Source: Dokdonella_A sp966248875 (GTDB lineage: Bacteria > Pseudomonadota > Gammaproteobacteria > Xanthomonadales > Rhodanobacteraceae). From it: a stretch of 64,000 nucleotides of DNA. The notes under the pieces were generated by a model that was not told the DNA's origin, searched no databases, and was given only the letters and a program-made list of their open reading frames with translations. Positions within the stretch are counted from its first letter, which is position 1; every line of letters starts with the position of its first letter. Location: the NCBI GenBank assembly GCA_966248875.1, contig CBINBI010000004.1, forward strand, positions 22,160-86,159, in the 5' to 3' direction. A program made the translations under genes and the position numbers. This document shows positions 33,410 to 42,026 of the stretch, in pieces.

Positions 33410-35356
33410 ATGAAATCCGCCTTGCTCGCCGCCAGCGTGCTCGTCCTTGCCGATTTCGCGATTGCTGCCGAGCCCGGCGCGGCACCGGAGCGCGTCGAGA
33501 TCGGCAACCGCATCAGCGAAAACATTCCCGAGATACCGGCCGCGCTGACGGAGCAGCTGCAGCGTTACTCGAACACGCGCAGCGCCGTGTTCGGCGGCTG
33601 GCTCGCCGACGGCTCGGGCATGCTGATCGCGACGCGCTTTGCGAACACCACGCAGGTGCATCGCGTGAGGATGCCGGGCGGCGCGCGCGAGCAGCTCACG
33701 TTCTACGACGAGCCGATCGCAAGCCTCGCGGTGAATCCGAAGCGACCGGGCTTCGTGTTCGGCAAGGACGTCGGAGGATCGGAGTTCTGGCAGCTCTACA
33801 CGTTCGATCTTGCCACGCGGGAAATCAGGCTGCTGACCGACGGCAAGTCGCGCAACAGCAATCCGCTGTGGTCGCACGACGGCTCGAAGCTCGCGTATTC
33901 GAGCACCGAGCGGAACGGCAAGGACACCGACGTGTGGGTGCTCGACCCCGCGACCGGCGAGAAGAAGATCGTCGTGCAGAGCGGCGGCAGCTGGGAGGCC
34001 ACCGATTTCTCCCGCGACGGCAAGCAGTTGCTGGTGCAACAGACCGTCTCGATCAACGAGGTGCATCCCGGCGTGGTCGATCTTGCCAGCGGCAAGCTGA
34101 CGATGTTCCCCGTTGACGGCGGCAAGGCCTCGTTCGGCGCGTTCCGCTTTGCAGCCGACGGCAAGGGAGCGTACTTCACGTCCGACGAGGGCAGCGAGTT
34201 CCGCACGCTGCGCTACCACGATTTCGCCACCAACAGGATCACTGATCTCAGCGCGAAAATTCCCTGGAACGTCGAGGACTTCGCGCTTTCGGAGGACGGC
34301 AGGAGCGTCGCCTTCGTGATGAACGAGGACGGCATCGGTGTCCTGCACCTCATCGACGCGGCCACGCGCGAGGAGCGGCCGCTGCCCGCGATTCCGCAGG
34401 GCGTGATTTCCGGCATCGAATTCAGCCCCGACGGCAGGCGCCTCGGCTTCTCCCTGAACTCGGCAACCTCGCCGAGCGACGTTTACGCGATCGATCTCGA
34501 CAAGAGGACGCTCGCGCGCTGGACCGAAAGCGAGGTCGGCGGCCTCGACACCTCGAAGTTCGTGGCACCGACGCTCGTGCATTTTCCGAGCAAGGCCGGC
34601 GCGGGCAAGCCGCTCTCGATTCCCGCGTTCTATTACCGGCCGAAGTCGCCGGGACCGCATCCCGTCGTCATCAACATCCACGGCGGCCCGGAGTCGCAAG
34701 CGCGTCCCGTGTTCAGTGCCGACATCCAGTTCATGGTCGGCGAGCTCGGCATCGCCGTGCTCGTGCCCAATGTGCGCGGCTCCGACGGCTACGGCAAGAC
34801 GTACCTGAAGCTCGACAACGGCTACCGGCGCGAGGATTCGGTGAAGGACATCGGCGCCCTGCTCGACTGGATCACCGCGCGGCCCGAGCTCGACGCGAAG
34901 CGCGTCGCGGTCTACGGCGGATCGTACGGCGGCTACATGGTGCTGGCCTCGATGACGCACTACAACGATCGCCTGCGCGCCGGTGTCGACATCGTCGGCA
35001 TCTCGAGCTTCGTCACCTTCCTCGAAAACACCGAAACCTACCGCCGCGACTTGCGCCGCGCCGAGTACGGCGACGAGCGCGATCCCAAGATGAAAGCCTT
35101 CCTGGAGAAGATTTCGCCGATGACCAACGCAGGCAGGATCTCGATTCCACTGTTCGTCTCCGCCGGCGCGAACGATCCGCGCGTGCCGGCGAGCGAAGGC
35201 CAGCAAATCGCACGCACGGTGCGCGCCAACGGCGGCGACGTCTGGTTCCTCGAGTTCAAGGACGAGGGTCACGGCTGGCGCAAGAAGCTGAATGCGGACT
35301 ACTTCCGCGCGGCGATGATGATGTTCTGGAAGAAATACCTGCTTGGCGAATCATGA
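33410..35356 (+). CDS. S9 family serine peptidase (prolyl oligopeptidase-like, secreted)
   Basis: Exported peptidase of 648 residues. Signal peptide 1-19 (ending FAIAA), an N-terminal beta-propeller (about 60-380) with repeats such as NPLWSHDGSKLAYSS and GIEFSPDGRRLGFSL, then an alpha/beta hydrolase domain. Catalytic triad: Ser in GGSYGGYM, Asp in GANDPRVP and His in DEGHGW. The acylaminoacyl-peptidase/DPP branch cleaves short peptides; such enzymes are abundant in peptide-feeding xanthomonads. An AGGTTAT element precedes ATG 33410. Divergent from the MFS gene; followed closely by the alpha/beta hydrolase at 35382 (25 bases apart). Confidence 0.93.
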   Translation: MKSALLAASVLVLADFAIAAEPGAAPERVEIGNRISENIPEIPAALTEQLQRYSNTRSAVFGGWLADGSGMLIATRFANTTQVHRVRMPGGAREQLTFYDEPIASLAVNPKRPGFVFGKDVGGSEFWQLYTFDLATREIRLLTDGKSRNSNPLWSHDGSKLAYSSTERNGKDTDVWVLDPATGEKKIVVQSGGSWEATDFSRDGKQLLVQQTVSINEVHPGVVDLASGKLTMFPVDGGKASFGAFRFAADGKGAYFTSDEGSEFRTLRYHDFATNRITDLSAKIPWNVEDFALSEDGRSVAFVMNEDGIGVLHLIDAATREERPLPAIPQGVISGIEFSPDGRRLGFSLNSATSPSDVYAIDLDKRTLARWTESEVGGLDTSKFVAPTLVHFPSKAGAGKPLSIPAFYYRPKSPGPHPVVINIHGGPESQARPVFSADIQFMVGELGIAVLVPNVRGSDGYGKTYLKLDNGYRREDSVKDIGALLDWITARPELDAKRVAVYGGSYGGYMVLASMTHYNDRLRAGVDIVGISSFVTFLENTETYRRDLRRAEYGDERDPKMKAFLEKISPMTNAGRISIPLFVSAGANDPRVPASEGQQIARTVRANGGDVWFLEFKDEGHGWRKKLNADYFRAAMMMFWKKYLLGES

Positions 35357-35381
35357 CGACCGGCGCAAAGGGAAGCTCGCG

Positions 35382-36266
35382 ATGACAAAAGTCTGGCGCT
35401 GGGTGCGACGGATCCTCCTCGGCCTCGTCGTGCTGCTGCTCTGCTCGTGGATCGTCGCCGCGATCGCCGTGCGCGGAACGTTCGCGTCGTTCCGCCCGAC
35501 GGCGGACGCCGGCGGCGAAGCGGTTGAAGCCGGCGCGTCAGGCCACCGCATCGTCGGCCGCGTGTATCTCGAAGGGGCCGCCGATCCGGGTGCCCCGCTC
35601 GTCGTCGTGCTGCACGGCGACGCGCCGTTCCGCCATCCGGGCTATCAGTACGGCTTCGCCGACGACATCGCGAATGCGGTGCCCGGCACGCGCGTCGTCG
35701 GCCTGATGCGGCCCGGGTACGCCGATGCCTACGGCGCGCGTTCGGACGGCGATCGCGGCTTTGCGTCGGGCGAGAATTACACCGAGCCTGTCGTGCGCAA
35801 TCTCGCCGCGGCGATCCGCGAGCTGCAGAACCGCTGGCAGGCGCCGTCGGTGCTGCTCGTCGGACATTCGGGCGGATCGGCGATCGCCGCGAACATCGCC
35901 GCGCTCGAACCCGGTCTCGTGCGCCACGTATTCCTCGTCTCCTGCCCTTGCGACGTGCCCGCGTTCCGCAGCCACATGGCGGCGGCGCAGTTGAGTCCGA
36001 TGTGGCTGCTGCCGGCGAAGAGCCTTTCGCCGGTCGAGACGCTCGATCGCATGGATGCCGCTGTGACCGTGACCGCGTTCGTCGGCTCCGACGATCCCGT
36101 GACCTTGCCGCGCTACGCCCAGGCGTATGTCGCGAAGGCGCGAGAGCGTGGCATCGAAGCGACGCTCGTCGAGATTCCGGGGAAGGGCCATGAGATCCTC
36201 GACGATCCCGCGGTCGAGAAGGCCGTTGCCGAAGCCGCACGCAAGCGCCCGCCGAGCGATGCGTGA
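35382..36266 (+). CDS. Membrane-anchored alpha/beta hydrolase
   Basis: Protein of 294 residues with one N-terminal transmembrane helix (about 9-31, RRILLGLVVLLLCSWIVAAIAV) and an outward hydrolase domain. The oxyanion region LVVVLHGDAP, the nucleophile elbow LLVGHSGGSAI, an Asp in FVGSDDPVTL and the terminal His in PGKGHEIL form the expected catalytic set. Substrate unknown. ATG 35382 follows GGGAAG. It is 25 bases behind the S9 peptidase gene and probably co-transcribed; convergent with the GMC oxidoreductase. Confidence 0.85.
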   Translation: MTKVWRWVRRILLGLVVLLLCSWIVAAIAVRGTFASFRPTADAGGEAVEAGASGHRIVGRVYLEGAADPGAPLVVVLHGDAPFRHPGYQYGFADDIANAVPGTRVVGLMRPGYADAYGARSDGDRGFASGENYTEPVVRNLAAAIRELQNRWQAPSVLLVGHSGGSAIAANIAALEPGLVRHVFLVSCPCDVPAFRSHMAAAQLSPMWLLPAKSLSPVETLDRMDAAVTVTAFVGSDDPVTLPRYAQAYVAKARERGIEATLVEIPGKGHEILDDPAVEKAVAEAARKRPPSDA

Positions 36267-36290
36267 CGTGCCGAATCACGAGGGGTGCTA

Positions 36291-37973
36291 TCACGAGGCC
36301 GCGGTGCTGACGATCTCGCGTTCGCACCGCGCCAGCCGCAGCTTCAGGTGTTCGGCCAGCCGCAGCGCGAGCGCGACGATCGTCAGCGTCGGATACGCCC
36401 AGCCGCCGGTCGGGAACACCGAGCTTCCGGCGATATAGAGATTGTCGATGCCGTGCACGCGGCAATCGGTATCGACGACGCCGTCGGCGGCGCTCGAGGA
36501 CATACGCGTCGTGCCGATGTGGTGCGCGCGGCCGCGCACCTCGACGGCATCGTCGTCGCCGCCGGCAAGCACGGGATCGGCGCGGAACTCGCCGGACAAG
36601 GCCTCCGCAAGCGTGTTGCCGAAGATCATTGAAGCCGCGCGGTAGGTGCGCCAGTCGAGCGCGGTCAGCCGCCAGTCGACACGGACCTGGCGCTGGCCGA
36701 GCGCATCGCGCGCCATCCCGAGCGTGACGCGGCTGTCGGCATTCGGCGCCTGCTCGAAGAAACCGATGAGATCGACGTGGCGGCTTTCGACAGTCGGCTG
36801 GCCGGCGAGCCTGCGCGCGAGCGCACGCGCGACGTCGCCGATGCCGAGGCCGAGCGCCAGCACATGGCGCCCGATTCCGCCGCGCGGGCCCGTCGCATCC
36901 GGCGCGACGGCGTGCCGCAGCGCTGCGCAGATCGACTGGCCGATGCGCTCGCCCTCGTCGCGTGTCGGCAGGCGAAGCGACGTGCGCAGCCCGCGCAGCG
37001 CGGCGATACCGCGCGGCGGCGGCGCTTCGACGGCGTAAGGCTGCATGCGCGCGTTGAGGAGCCGCTGCTTCTGCTGCACCTCGTCGGAAAGGCAGATCTC
37101 CGCGCAGGCAGACGTGCCCGGCCCGCTCGCCGCGTGCCGGTAGGTCGACGCAAGACGCTCCGCGTCCGCGATGTGCAGCGTGCCGAGGCGGATGGCCGGA
37201 TGATCCATCAGGAAGCGGCCGACGAGCCCGCGATCGTTGCCGAGGCCGTCGCGCGCGACCGAGTCCGACAGCAGCAGGAGGCGCGCGTTCTCGATGGCGC
37301 CGGTCGCGAGCACGTAGCAGCGCGCCCGCACGCTGCCCGCATGGCCATCGAGCGAGCCGACGCGCGCATGCGTCACCGCCGATGCCGACGGCGACGTCTC
37401 CAGCCCGAGCAGGTTCGCGTGCAGCAGCACCGCGACGTTGCGCGCGCGCTCGAGGTCGCCGCGATACGCGGCGCCGAACACGATCGGGCTCATCGCGAAC
37501 GCGCGGTGAACGATGGCGGCGCCGCGGAAGCGGAGCGGCGCGCGCCTTGGCTCGCAAAGCGACGAGCCGTTCCGGAATTCGTGCTCGCCGATGCGGCAGA
37601 ACGATTTCGCGTGCGTGTACCAGGCTTCGAGCTCGGCGTACGAGAGCGGCCAGCCGCCGTACGGAATCCACTCCCGACGCGCGACTTCGAGCGGCGCAAG
37701 CGGGATGCAGCCACCACCCCAGAGATTGCAGCTGCCGCCGAAGGCGCGCAGGCGCGACCGGCCGGGATCGAGCGGGTGCGCTCCGATCGAAGCGCCCTCG
37801 CACAGCATCTGGGTGCGCGCCTCGCCTGCGAAGCCGCCGCTCTCGAGCAGACAGACGTCGATCGGCGCGCCGATCATCGCGTGCGCGATCGCAAGCCCGG
37901 CAGGACCCGCGCCGACGATGCACAAGTCCGTGTCGATATCGCGCGACGCGACGCTGGGATAATCGAATATCAC
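36291..37973 (-). CDS. GMC-type FAD-dependent oxidoreductase
   Basis: Flavoprotein of 560 residues. Near the N-terminus is the dinucleotide motif LCIVGAGPAGLAIAHAM. The FAD-contact stretch is AFGGSCNLWGGGC, then VLATGAIENARLLL. The C-terminal catalytic part has HHIGTTRMS (active-site His), VHGIDNLYIAGSSVFPTGGWAYPTLTIVALALRLAEHL. Relatives oxidise alcohols, glucose/gluconate or sterol-like compounds; substrate unknown. The start is GTG 37973 with a GGGAAGG ribosome site; longer in-frame readings have none. It lies between the alpha/beta hydrolase (convergent) and the oxidase assembly genes. Confidence 0.87.
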   Translation of the reverse strand: MIFDYPSVASRDIDTDLCIVGAGPAGLAIAHAMIGAPIDVCLLESGGFAGEARTQMLCEGASIGAHPLDPGRSRLRAFGGSCNLWGGGCIPLAPLEVARREWIPYGGWPLSYAELEAWYTHAKSFCRIGEHEFRNGSSLCEPRRAPLRFRGAAIVHRAFAMSPIVFGAAYRGDLERARNVAVLLHANLLGLETSPSASAVTHARVGSLDGHAGSVRARCYVLATGAIENARLLLLSDSVARDGLGNDRGLVGRFLMDHPAIRLGTLHIADAERLASTYRHAASGPGTSACAEICLSDEVQQKQRLLNARMQPYAVEAPPPRGIAALRGLRTSLRLPTRDEGERIGQSICAALRHAVAPDATGPRGGIGRHVLALGLGIGDVARALARRLAGQPTVESRHVDLIGFFEQAPNADSRVTLGMARDALGQRQVRVDWRLTALDWRTYRAASMIFGNTLAEALSGEFRADPVLAGGDDDAVEVRGRAHHIGTTRMSSSAADGVVDTDCRVHGIDNLYIAGSSVFPTGGWAYPTLTIVALALRLAEHLKLRLARCEREIVSTAAS

Positions 37974-38127
37974 TCGCCTTCCCGTGCGGTGTACCCGAGC
38001 CCTCGGCTCCGTCGGCGGACGTCGCGCGGTCTTCGCGATGCGCGGCGGCACGCAACATCATCGCGTATCGCGGGCGCGCTAAAGCAAGCTCGACAGCAAC
38101 TTGGCGCGCGGGAGGCCCCGTTGGCGG

Positions 38128-39036
38128 TCAGCCGACGCGCTCGAAGCGAAGCCCCGTCGGGGCAGGGCCGGGCGGCATCAGGTAGTGATCGATCAGCAGG
38201 AACGCGAACAGCGCCATCAGGTACACGATCGAATAGTTGAACACGCGCATCGGGAAGAACGGATCGGGCGAGCTCAGCAGGCGGATCGCGTAGTAGAGAA
38301 AGCCGAGCCCGAGCACGAGCGCGCCGCCGAAATAGAAAAGCCCGCTCATGCCGGTCAGGTACGGCAGCGCCGTCACCAGCACGAGCAGGATCGTGTAGAA
38401 CAGCACGTGCCAGCGCGTGTAGACGACGCCGTGCGTCACCGGCAGCATCGGCACCTGTGCGCGCGAATAATCGTCGCGGCGGAAGATCGCGAGTGCCCAG
38501 AAATGCGGCGGCGTCCACACGAAGATGATGAGGCAGAGCAGCAGCGCGTACGGATGCACGCTGTCCGAGACCGCCGCCCAGCCGAGCACCGGCGGCGCGG
38601 CTCCGGCGATGCCGCCGATGACGATGTTCTGCGGCGTCGCGCGCTTCAGGTACGCGGTGTAGACGATGGCGTAGCCGATCAGCGAGGCGAACGTCAGCGC
38701 GGCGGTCAGCGGATTGACGAACGCAATCAGGATCGCCATCGACAGCGTGCCGAGGATGATCGCGAAGGCGAGCACCTGCGTCGGGTTGAGCGCACCGGTC
38801 GCCAGCGGACGCTGTGACGTGCGAGCCATCAGCTTGTCGATGCGCTGGTCGATCAGATGATTGATTGCCGCGGCCGACGCCGCCGCGAGCCAGATGCCGA
38901 TCGTGCCGAAAACGAGCGGACGCAACGGCACCATGCCCGGCACGGCGAGAAACATGCCGATGACCGCGGTGAACACGATCAGCGCGACGACGCGCGGCTT
39001 GGTGAGCTCGAGGTATTGGCGGGCGATCTCGGGCAT
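38128..39036 (-). CDS. ctaB: Protoheme IX farnesyltransferase (heme O synthase)
   Basis: Polytopic inner-membrane enzyme (302 residues, about 9 TM helices) that adds a farnesyl group to heme B, giving heme O for the aa3 oxidase. UbiA-superfamily motifs: NHLIDQRIDKLMARTSQRPLATG (the N/D-x-x-x-D metal/diphosphate site), YTAYLKRATPQNIVIGG and WTPPHFWALAIFRRDDY. ATG 39036 (MPEIARQYLELTKPRVV) matches the family start. Last gene of the cytochrome oxidase assembly set, behind ctaA, with a palindromic repeat in the spacer. Confidence 0.95.
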   Translation of the reverse strand: MPEIARQYLELTKPRVVALIVFTAVIGMFLAVPGMVPLRPLVFGTIGIWLAAASAAAINHLIDQRIDKLMARTSQRPLATGALNPTQVLAFAIILGTLSMAILIAFVNPLTAALTFASLIGYAIVYTAYLKRATPQNIVIGGIAGAAPPVLGWAAVSDSVHPYALLLCLIIFVWTPPHFWALAIFRRDDYSRAQVPMLPVTHGVVYTRWHVLFYTILLVLVTALPYLTGMSGLFYFGGALVLGLGFLYYAIRLLSSPDPFFPMRVFNYSIVYLMALFAFLLIDHYLMPPGPAPTGLRFERVG

Positions 39037-39059
39037 GTCGGTCGGATTATCTCGTTTTG

Positions 39060-39158
39060 CCCCATCTCCCGCTTGCGGAGAGGGCCGGCGTGAGGGCACG
39101 CGTGCGAAAAGCTGCCCTCGTCCGCCTCCGGCACCTTCTCCCGCGGCGGGGGAAGGGA
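39060..39158. repeat. CTCTCCCGCTTGCGGAGAG-type palindromes between ctaA and ctaB
   Basis: CCCCATCTCCCGCTTGCGGAGAGGGCC... GTGAGGGC (39060-39097) and the inverted, degenerate CTGCCCTCGTCCGCC... TTCTCCCGCGGCGGGGGAAGGG (39111-39158). Together they form a large imperfect inverted repeat that fills most of the 126-base spacer. Same family as the copies at 46.8 and 53.6-53.8 kb. Confidence 0.75.
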
Positions 39159-39162
39159 AGGA

Positions 39163-40305
39163 TCATCGGCGCGTGACGCGCACGAGCGTCGCGATCAGCG
39201 CGAACAGGAGCAGCGCCGCGACGCCGTTGTGCGCGGTCGCTACCGGCAGCGGCAGGCCGAGCTTGACGTTGCCGATGCCGAGCGCCCCCTGCACGAGCAG
39301 CAGCACGCCGATCGCGATCGCATGCGTGCGCAGGCGGGCGCGCCAGAGGCGCCAGGCAAGCCAGGCGAGCCAGCAGAACACGACCACTGCGCCGATGCGG
39401 TGCGCGATCTGGATCGCCGCGCGCGCGGGCGCGTCGAGCACGCCGCCTTCATAGTTGACGCCGATGCCGCGCCACAGCACAAAGCCCTCACGGAAATCCG
39501 TCGGTGGCCACCACTGGCCCTGGCAGTGCGGGAAATCGAAGCCGCAGGCGAACGCGGCATAGTTCGCGCTGGTCCAGCCGCCGAGCGCGATCTGGCAGGC
39601 GAGCAGGACCAGGCCGATCACGACGGCGGGCATGATCTGTCGCTGTGCGGGCACAGGCGCTTGCGACGACGTCAGCGCCAGCGCGACATACGAGAGCAGC
39701 GAGAACGTCAGCAGCCCGCCGAGAAGATGCCCCATGACGACGATCGGTTTCAGCAGCAGCGTGACCGTCCACATGCCGAGCATGGCCTGGAACACGACGA
39801 CCGCGAGCACGGCGACCGCGACGCGCCACGGCGCGGGCCGGTCGAGGCGTAACGCCGCGACCAGCGGCAAGGCGATCGCAATGGCCGAGAGCACGCCCGA
39901 AGCCGTATACGAGTGGCGGATGTAGAGAAATACGCCGAGCGCCGCCGCCAGCGCCGCCGCTGCCAGCAGCCCGAGCAGAGGGCGCCGGCGCCACGCGGCC
40001 GTCACGGCGAGGACGAGCACCAGCACGCCGAGCGTTCCGGCCAGCATGCGGTGCACCTGCTCGCGCCAGGCCTTGTGCGTCTCGAACGGCCGATCCGGAA
40101 ACGCCTCGTTCGCCCGCGCGATGTCCTGCGCATGGCCCGGCCACGTCGCCTTGCCGTAGCAGGTCGGCCAGTCGGGGCAGGAAAGGCCGGCGTCGGAGAG
40201 GCGCACGAACGCGCCGAACACGATGACGCCGAACGCGAAGACCGCGGCAAACGCGGCGATGCGCGCCGGTGCAGTCAAGGAACGGAAAAACACCGCAGCG
40301 CTCAT
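39163..40305 (-). CDS. ctaA: Heme A synthase (COX15/CtaA)
   Basis: Oxidises the heme O methyl group to formyl, giving heme A for subunit I. Inner-membrane protein of 380 residues with about 8 TM helices. Heme-binding histidines lie in EQVHRMLAGTLG, VVMGHLLGGLLTF, IQIAHRIGAVVVF and ATAHNGVAALLLF. The periplasmic DWPTCYGKATWP and CGFDFPHCQGQW loops carry the paired cysteines of this family. ATG 40305 overlaps the upstream stop by four bases (ATGA). It works with ctaB, whose product is its substrate source. Confidence 0.94.
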   Translation of the reverse strand: MSAAVFFRSLTAPARIAAFAAVFAFGVIVFGAFVRLSDAGLSCPDWPTCYGKATWPGHAQDIARANEAFPDRPFETHKAWREQVHRMLAGTLGVLVLVLAVTAAWRRRPLLGLLAAAALAAALGVFLYIRHSYTASGVLSAIAIALPLVAALRLDRPAPWRVAVAVLAVVVFQAMLGMWTVTLLLKPIVVMGHLLGGLLTFSLLSYVALALTSSQAPVPAQRQIMPAVVIGLVLLACQIALGGWTSANYAAFACGFDFPHCQGQWWPPTDFREGFVLWRGIGVNYEGGVLDAPARAAIQIAHRIGAVVVFCWLAWLAWRLWRARLRTHAIAIGVLLLVQGALGIGNVKLGLPLPVATAHNGVAALLLFALIATLVRVTRR

Positions 40306-40853
40306 CCCTTGATCAGCCTCGCGAGGTCCTTGCGCAGCAGATTGGCGTCGTAACCCGCCGCGTAACTCAGGATCAGGAACCCGTGCGGATCGATGAGCAC
40401 GGCGGCGACGTCGTCGTTCCGCGATGGCCGGAATGCGTCGAGCTTCCCGTCGATGTCGCGCGCACGCTCGACCGGCTGCATCGAGGCGACGGCGCTGTCG
40501 GGCAGGGTCGGATCGAGCACGACCACACGCACGCGGTAGGCGTTCTGATTCAGCGTCAGCCGCGCGCGGCGCAGCTCGTCGATGCGCGCGAGGCATTTGT
40601 CCACGCAGCCTGGGCCGGTGAGTGCGACCAGCGTCCACGACCAGTCGGCATCCTCCCAGGCGATCGGCTTGCCGTCGTCGAGCACGAAGCGCGCGGCGGA
40701 GAGATCCTGCGGCGGCTCGATCAGCGTGCCGTAGTTGCGCATGCCGGAGGGACGCCAGCCGAACGCGTTCAGGAGGTAGGCCGTTCCGATCGGCGCGGCG
40801 AACAGCAGCGCGATCAGGATCAGGCCGAGGCGCTTGCGGTTTTGCGGTGTCAT
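40302..40853 (-). CDS. SCO1-like thioredoxin-fold membrane protein in the oxidase locus
   Basis: Protein of 183 residues with one N-terminal TM helix (about 9-29) and a thioredoxin-like periplasmic domain. TLVALTGPGCVDKCLARIDELRR contains a C-x-x-x-C pair placed like the copper-binding CxxxC of SCO1/SenC, but the downstream conserved His of SCO proteins is not evident. Relatives occur between SURF1 and ctaA in many gammaproteobacterial oxidase clusters, usually annotated as hypothetical. A role in CuA or heme delivery is inference. ATGA overlaps on both sides tie it to SURF1 and ctaA. ATG 40853. Confidence 0.8.
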   Translation of the reverse strand: MTPQNRKRLGLILIALLFAAPIGTAYLLNAFGWRPSGMRNYGTLIEPPQDLSAARFVLDDGKPIAWEDADWSWTLVALTGPGCVDKCLARIDELRRARLTLNQNAYRVRVVVLDPTLPDSAVASMQPVERARDIDGKLDAFRPSRNDDVAAVLIDPHGFLILSYAAGYDANLLRKDLARLIKG

Positions 40854-41569
40854 GTCGATGTCTTGCGCCAGTGCATGCCGACGAAGGTGCCAGCCGCGAC
40901 CGCGGCCAGCGTGAACCATGTGAACGCGTACGCGCGATGGCGCTCGGGCGGAAACACGTTCGGACGCCATGCGCGCACGAAACCACTGCTCTCGTCGGGC
41001 GCGAGCAGCAGGATGTTCGGATCGAGCTGGCGGCCGGCGTCCTCGCCGATCTCGGCGAGGTCGATGTAGATCGACTGCTTCGGCCAGGCGTCCTGCCGCG
41101 TCAGCGCGTTGCCGCCGAGGCGCAAACCGGAGCCGGGCGGCGGCGCGTACAGCGCCAGGATCTGCTGCTGGCCGGCAGGCAGCGGCGGGATCGCGGGCGC
41201 ACCGCGCGCGTCGCGCGCCACGAAGCCGCGATCGACCAGGAGCGGCGTGCTGCCGTCGGCCGGCTCGAAGATCGCGTAGGCGACGCTGCCGACCTTGCCG
41301 TCGCGCGCCTGATCGACGAGCACATACGTGTGCACGGTGTCGTAACGGCCGCGCACGCTGACCAGCGGATAGCGCAGCGGGTGCTCCGATCGGCGCGCTT
41401 CTTCGAGCGACACCGGCGCCTGCTCCGACGCGTTCGCGAAGGCGGCGAACAGGCGCTCCTTCTGAGCGGCGCGGTCGAGCTGCCACATACCGAGCGTGCC
41501 GAACAGCGCGACGCCCGCCACCGCGAGAACAACGGCGGCGGCGCGCGGCCTGTGCCAGCGTCTATCCAC
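40850..41569 (-). CDS. SURF1-family cytochrome oxidase biogenesis protein
   Basis: Inner-membrane assembly factor of 239 residues that helps insert heme A into subunit I. It has two TM helices: N-terminal (AAAVVLAVAGVALFGTLGMWQLDRA) and C-terminal (AYAFTWFTLAAVAAGTFVGMHW). SURF1 motifs between them: GMWQLDRAAQKE, HPLRYPLVSVRGRYD, LLVDRGFVARDARG and the terminal HRAYAFTWF. Start uncertain: GTG 41569 (VDRRWHRPR) gives the normal family length; a GTG at 41629 would add 20 residues. The stop overlaps the SCO-like start by four bases. Confidence 0.9.
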   Translation of the reverse strand: MDRRWHRPRAAAVVLAVAGVALFGTLGMWQLDRAAQKERLFAAFANASEQAPVSLEEARRSEHPLRYPLVSVRGRYDTVHTYVLVDQARDGKVGSVAYAIFEPADGSTPLLVDRGFVARDARGAPAIPPLPAGQQQILALYAPPPGSGLRLGGNALTRQDAWPKQSIYIDLAEIGEDAGRQLDPNILLLAPDESSGFVRAWRPNVFPPERHRAYAFTWFTLAAVAAGTFVGMHWRKTST

Positions 41570-41637
41570 GGCCGTGCGCGGGTGCGGGTATACTGCCCCG
41601 CAGATTCGCCGGACGCCCTTCAAGAGCACGACGCGCC

Positions 41638-41847
41638 ATGCTCACCACGATCGTCATCGTCATTCTGCTCGCGGCGATCATCTACAACCTCGGCGCCGGC
41701 CTGTATTTCATGTTGAGCGACAAGGGTCAGACCGATCGCACCGTGAAGGCACTGACGCGCCGCATCGGCCTTTCGGTACTGCTGATCATCCTCGTCATCA
41801 TCGGCATCCTGACGGGGCTCATCAAGCCGCACGGCATCGGCTCGTAG
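41638..41847 (+). CDS. DUF2909 twin-transmembrane protein
   Basis: Protein of 69 residues with two membrane helices (about 3-24, TIVIVILLAAIIYNLGAGLYF, and 38-61, VLLIILVIIGILTGLI) joined by a short KGQTDRTVKALTRRIG loop. It matches DUF2909, a small family found near cytochrome c oxidase genes. It is read on the strand opposite to all the oxidase genes around it and diverges from SURF1. TATACT at 41589-41594 could be its -10 box. Function unknown; an oxidase-associated role is inferred from location. Confidence 0.85.
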   Translation: MLTTIVIVILLAAIIYNLGAGLYFMLSDKGQTDRTVKALTRRIGLSVLLIILVIIGILTGLIKPHGIGS

Positions 41848-42026
41848 CGCGCTGCCGTTCCGGACAATCCCGCGATACCGCGGCACATGACTTGGGCTTC
41901 AGCCCACCGCACGCGAGCGCATCGCGACCGCCGAATCGGTGAGCTAAAGCGCACTCTGTCCGATCGTCCGTCGGTGCCTCTCGGCGGACGTCGCTGTGTC
42001 CGCTTTCGCGGAGTGTCCGCCCGGGC

